A program made the position numbers and the translations under genes. Below, piece after piece: positions 61,273 through 64,000 of a DNA stretch of 64,000 nucleotides; position 1 is the first letter of the stretch, and each line of letters starts with the position of its first letter. Source of the stretch: Novosphingobium kaempferiae (GTDB lineage Bacteria; Pseudomonadota; Alphaproteobacteria; Sphingomonadales; Sphingomonadaceae); the NCBI RefSeq assembly GCF_021227995.1, contig NZ_CP089301.1, positions 558,001 through 622,000 on the forward strand, in the 5' to 3' direction. The notes beneath the pieces were generated by a model. The model worked only from the letters and a program-made list of their open reading frames with translations, did no database searches and was not told where the DNA came from.

Positions 61273-61825
61273 GTGGGTTACTCTCCCCTCCGCATTCCGA
61301 AGCCGATGGCGAAGGATCTTCGGATCGTTGATGACACAATGGTCTCGGCGGGATGTCCTTGCCGATACGAACGATTATTCGGCTCGAGGACGCGGCGCTG
61401 ATCCTTCATTCACCAGTCGCTTTCACACCGGAACTGAAATCCGCGCTGGCGCAGCTGAGATCTGTGCGCCATCTCGCGGCGCCCACAACGCACATTGGAC
61501 CCTTCTCGCGGACTGGCAGCACGCTTTTCCCGAGGCGACGACATGGGCCGTGCCGGGTCTATCCGATCGCCTACAGGTGCGCGTATCGAAGGTGCCCAAC
61601 GATCGAAAACGGGTAGATGTCCCACCACCGGACTGGCGGGGCGAGGTCGACCAGGGCCTACTGCGTGGCGGCTCGGTCTTTTGCGAATGCTACATGTTTC
61701 ACAGGTCGAGCCGGACGCTTATCCTGTGCAATGCGGTTCAGGATCTGGAGTCGGAAAAGCTGCCGCCGTTAACCCGTGTCATCGCGCGGCTAATCGCCCC
61801 ACACAACAGTGGCGGCGGCAACTAG
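61273..61825 (+). pseudogene. DUF4336 protein gene broken by two frameshifts
   Basis: Three successive frames together give one DUF4336 protein. From GTG 61273: GYSPLRIPKPMAKDLRIVDD; after a shift near 61350: SLPIRTIIRLEDAALILHSP and FTPELKSALAQLRSVRHLAA; after a shift near 61488: HWTLLADWQHAFPEATTWAV and later RPSRTL-like HRSSRTLILCN. One added base at each junction restores continuity (the second as APTTHHWTLLADW). The intact family is a metallo-beta-lactamase-like fold of unknown role. It follows the oxidoreductase operon by 133 nt. Confidence 0.7.
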
Positions 61826-61940
61826 CACACAATTAGTGACGCTCAACACCGCTGCCCTACATCGAGATTGTAGGGGTGGTGAGAAGCGCAGGCCGCTGCC
61901 GATCGTTCCTTGCCAACGGGCCGCCGGATCGCCTGTAGTG

Positions 61941-62174
61941 TTACTTGGTTGCGCCTTCAGCGGCGTCGCCGGCTTTGTCTGCGGCATTGCTCACGCTGTC
62001 GGCGGCGTTGGTAATCGCGTTGTTCTTCGCGGTTTCGCTGCCAGTGAGTTGGCTCACGAAGAAAACGCCTGCAATCACGGCCAGCAGCACGGCGATTGCG
62101 ATGACGACACTAGCGCCGGAGCTGCGGCGAGTTTCGACGACGGTGGTCGTGTGCGACGGATTGCGATCAGCCAT
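61941..62174 (-). CDS. Small single-pass membrane protein
   Basis: A 77-residue protein with a Thr/Arg-rich cytosolic start (MADRNPSHTTTVVETRRSSG), one hydrophobic helix (ASVVIAIAVLLAVIAGVFFV) and an Ala/Asn/Asp-rich tail predicted as periplasmic coiled helix. Similar small proteins are common in sphingomonads. GAGGT stands close to the ATG. Function unknown. Confidence 0.75.
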   Translation of the reverse strand: MADRNPSHTTTVVETRRSSGASVVIAIAVLLAVIAGVFFVSQLTGSETAKNNAITNAADSVSNAADKAGDAAEGATK

Positions 62175-62383
62175 TTACCTCACCTCACATTGTTGTCTGT
62201 ACTGCCGTCAACTCCGCCAACCCGCATCGGTTGCACGCGGGCTTTTACATGAATGCCACTCGGGATGGATTGGCCTTTCCACAACCTCCCTCCGCCGAGC
62301 GACAACGCCGTTATCCCGCGACAACGCTCTTCGAAATCCGATCAGTATGGAAGGGCTGCCACCGGGTGCGCCACACCCAGTCG

Positions 62384-62554
62384 TCAGCTGCGTAAGGGAG
62401 CAAGTTGCCGGTGAACATTGATGAGCGACGCTCGGTACGCCTGCATGACGCGAGTCGCCCATTGAGCCTGTTGGTTCACATCGCTCGGCTCATGGTCCGC
62501 GTCGGCGGCGGCGACGATCTGGGTAGATCGAGTGGAGGCACGTTCGGTGGTCAT
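62384..62554 (-). CDS. Possible small protein
   Basis: A 56-residue hydrophilic frame from ATG 62554 (MTTERASTRSTQIVAAADAD) with a helical C-terminal half (QQAQWATRVMQAYRASLINV). The composition looks like a real protein but no ribosome binding site is clear. Confidence 0.35.
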   Translation of the reverse strand: MTTERASTRSTQIVAAADADHEPSDVNQQAQWATRVMQAYRASLINVHRQLAPLRS

Positions 62555-62911
62555 AGGGCGTATTTGTCGTGTCGTATCATTTTTGGGTGGCGTGAAGTTG
62601 TGGCATTCCGGGCCGGAAAATGCCGAGGACACAAATCAGTTCCGAGTTTAGTCTTGTCGCTTCAGCGCAAGGGCATGAAACGAGGCTCGCGCGCGATGAA
62701 TGTTGTTGCAGGGACTCGCGCCAGCCTTATCCCCTCCATGCCCACGTCATTATCGCGGACTCGTAGTCGCGGTTCGATAAGGCATCACACGCTCTTGATG
62801 CTCTGTGCGTCCTGGCCGTCGCTCAGCAAGCCGCGGCAAATGCTCGACGCATGAGAAGGACTGTAGTACTATAGAGCTGCAAGTGAGGTTCAAGCTGCGG
62901 GGAAGAGCGTA
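62555..62911. other. Gap without a convincing gene
   Basis: About 355 bp, no accepted gene. GGGGAAG just before 62912 is a ribosome binding site for an ATG there. Confidence 0.4.
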
Positions 62912-62924
62912 ATGGATACAGCGA

Positions 62925-63410
62925 TTGCAAATCGGCAGTTCTTCGCGGGCCGAGACGCGCTTCTTCGCAATCACGGCCATAGTCATGGCGCTCATTAATG
63001 TTATCGCTTTTTCTCTGCTGTTCGCGTCTCTTTTGATCGGCGGGGTGGTAAAGCGGCGCGATCGCGAGTGGCATCCACGCCTGATCATATGCGGGATGGC
63101 AGCTATCATGGGCCCTTCATTTGGAAGGCTGCTGCCCGCCCCGTTGCTGATGTATTCGATGCTGACGGCAGTCTTCATTGGTATGATCGCATTTCCGGTG
63201 GCGGGTATCGTGCGGGACAAACGCCGATACGGGAAGGTGCATCCCGCGTGGTGGCTGGGCCTTGCTTCACTCCTGCTTTTACAACTGGCCACTGAGACAT
63301 TGGGCCGCAGTACGATCGCCGCGTCAATCTATGAGCATGTGGTAATCGGAACACCCGGTGCGCGCGTCCCGCCGCTCATCTACCAATCCCCGCCGTTCCC
63401 GACGTCTTAG
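62925..63410 (+). CDS. Shortened multi-pass membrane protein
   Basis: A 161-residue frame with about five hydrophobic segments. It matches my memory of a sphingomonad membrane family: RFFAITAIVMALINVIAFSL at the start, then KRRDREWHPRLIICGMAAIM, SFGRLLPAPLLMYS and HPAWWLGL. In that family about 100 residues normally lie between the first helix and the RR-x-WH region; here they are missing, suggesting an internal deletion. The true start may be ATG 62912 (MDTAIANRQFFAG, behind GGGGAAG), in the next frame, so a frameshift is also possible. Confidence 0.55.
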   Translation: MQIGSSSRAETRFFAITAIVMALINVIAFSLLFASLLIGGVVKRRDREWHPRLIICGMAAIMGPSFGRLLPAPLLMYSMLTAVFIGMIAFPVAGIVRDKRRYGKVHPAWWLGLASLLLLQLATETLGRSTIAASIYEHVVIGTPGARVPPLIYQSPPFPTS

Positions 63411-63699
63411 TGGTAGTGTCGCCAGCCGCGCGGCTCACCTGTCGGAATGAACGACCCAGTGTGGACGGCTCTCCGTTGGCATGCGGCATATTGAGCTTTG
63501 CGTCGTTGGTTGGTGCGGCCGTGTGTCCGACCTGTTAATGCAGCATATGTGCTGCTGGTCATAATGCCATTAGCGCCGCTCGGGTCCCGACCATTTTCGC
63601 GTACTCGAGGTGCTGGGGCTAAACATGAGTTTTCCCGATCCGGCGGTTTCAACCGACTTGTGCATTCGCTCCTGTCCGCCCTTCCCAACCTCGTAAGCG

Positions 63700-63850
63700 C
63701 TGAGCGCAATTGCGGCTCGAGGTACCGTTCGTCGTTGCTCATCATCGCCCAGATCATGCGGGCATTCTTGTTGGCGAGCGCCGCGGCGGCAACCTTGACC
63801 TTCTTGCGCGCCAGCAACTGCACGACCCAGGGCCGCTTCGACTTATGCGC
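63700..63850 (-). pseudogene. IS110-family transposase C-terminal remnant
   Basis: Minus-strand frame KSKRPWVVQLLARKKVKVAA, then ALANKNARMIWAMMSND, which matches the end of IS110-type transposases (LLARK-VKVA-VALANK-ARI-WA). A stop lies directly upstream in frame at 63851-63853, and the rest of the transposase is absent. No IS ends were identified. Confidence 0.6.
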
Positions 63851-63960
63851 TCAGCAAAGCGGATCCCAACCCAGACCACGACCTTGGCTAGCACACGGCG
63901 TACCTGGCTACCTGAGCCAAGCCGATGGCTTGCGCGACTAATTTTTGGAAAGGAACCGAC

Positions 63961-64000
63961 ATGACGTTTTTGGACAAGGCGATCGCTGCGATCACACCTC
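63961..64000 (+). CDS. Start of a gene cut by the window edge, possibly hemerythrin-like
   Basis: ATG 63961 follows AAGGAACCGAC, a good ribosome binding site, and encodes MTFLDKAIAAITP before the edge. Some sphingomonad hemerythrin-domain proteins begin similarly, which is only a weak hint from 13 residues. Confidence 0.45.
   Translation, partial: MTFLDKAIAAITP

Larger units (their letters stand above)
31734..64000. mobile_element. Putative genomic island inserted at tRNA-Cys, right end outside the window
   Basis: A tyrosine integrase lies next to the 3' end of the tRNA. From here to the edge the sequence differs from the left half: many short scattered genes, long gaps, AT-rich stretches, several disrupted genes, an IS110-type remnant at 63.7 kb, and none of the CGTCATTGCGAG palindromes that recur at least six times to the left. 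No second copy of the tRNA 3' end (GGTTCGATTCCGGCTCGGGC) was seen inside the window, so the far attachment site should lie to the right. No conjugation or phage structural genes are visible. Confidence 0.65.

Overview
The window looks like a high-GC chromosome segment of a sphingomonad alphaproteobacterium (Novosphingobium or Sphingobium type). Support comes from the gene families (sigma-54, LptB/LptF/LptG, class I PHA synthase with phasin, sphingomonad-type membrane and DUF6894 proteins), the alphaproteobacterial start and overlap habits, and a characteristic family of intergenic palindromes. The species assignment is inference, since no rRNA gene is present.

Positions 1-31.7 kb are ordered core chromosome. 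lptB-rpoN is followed by an L,D-transpeptidase. Next comes a TetR-XdhC-nucleotidyltransferase operon for molybdenum hydroxylase maturation, with a 19-bp palindrome over the TetR start codon. A TetR-controlled catabolic run follows (TauD/TfdA-like dioxygenase, LLM flavin monooxygenase, SDR), then YqgE, a fumarylacetoacetase-type hydrolase, a TonB receptor, a phosphoesterase, an orphan 2Fe-2S hydroxylase subunit and arsC. Further right are lipB with a lipoprotein, an AroE homologue, a GNAT-like protein, a desaturase, lptG-lptF, clpS, phasin, phaC, an aminotransferase, a winged-helix regulator and mobA. Gaps in this half carry palindromes, two of them built as three nested inverted repeats.

At 31.66 kb a tRNA-Cys gene is followed at once by a P4-type tyrosine integrase, and everything to the right edge looks like one accessory island. 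It has scattered small genes, AT-rich gaps, no copies of the core palindrome and several damaged genes. Its content points to stress and redox physiology: a DksA-like zinc finger, an FAD/NAD(P) protein with DUF1543, a LuxR-type HTH mini-protein, a histone-deacetylase-like hydrolase, a YdeP-type molybdoenzyme paired with a catalase-like heme protein, an iron redox enzyme-phosphatase-NAD(P)HX dehydratase run, dienelactone hydrolase, cysteine hydrolase, an SDR coupled to a GH130 glycosidase, a CDF transporter, and a complete three-subunit aldehyde oxidoreductase of the PaoABC type.

The two halves connect through molybdenum. The island brings two molybdoenzymes but no maturation factors, while the chromosome beside it encodes XdhC, a MocA/MobA-like transferase and MobA. 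Four single-base frameshifts in three island genes (DUF3606, YihY, DUF4336) and probable internal deletions suggest decay, or possibly assembly error. The most unusual single gene is the phasin: a canonical short phasin with its own ribosome binding site and start is embedded in a longer frame carrying a Lys/Ala/Pro-rich extension.
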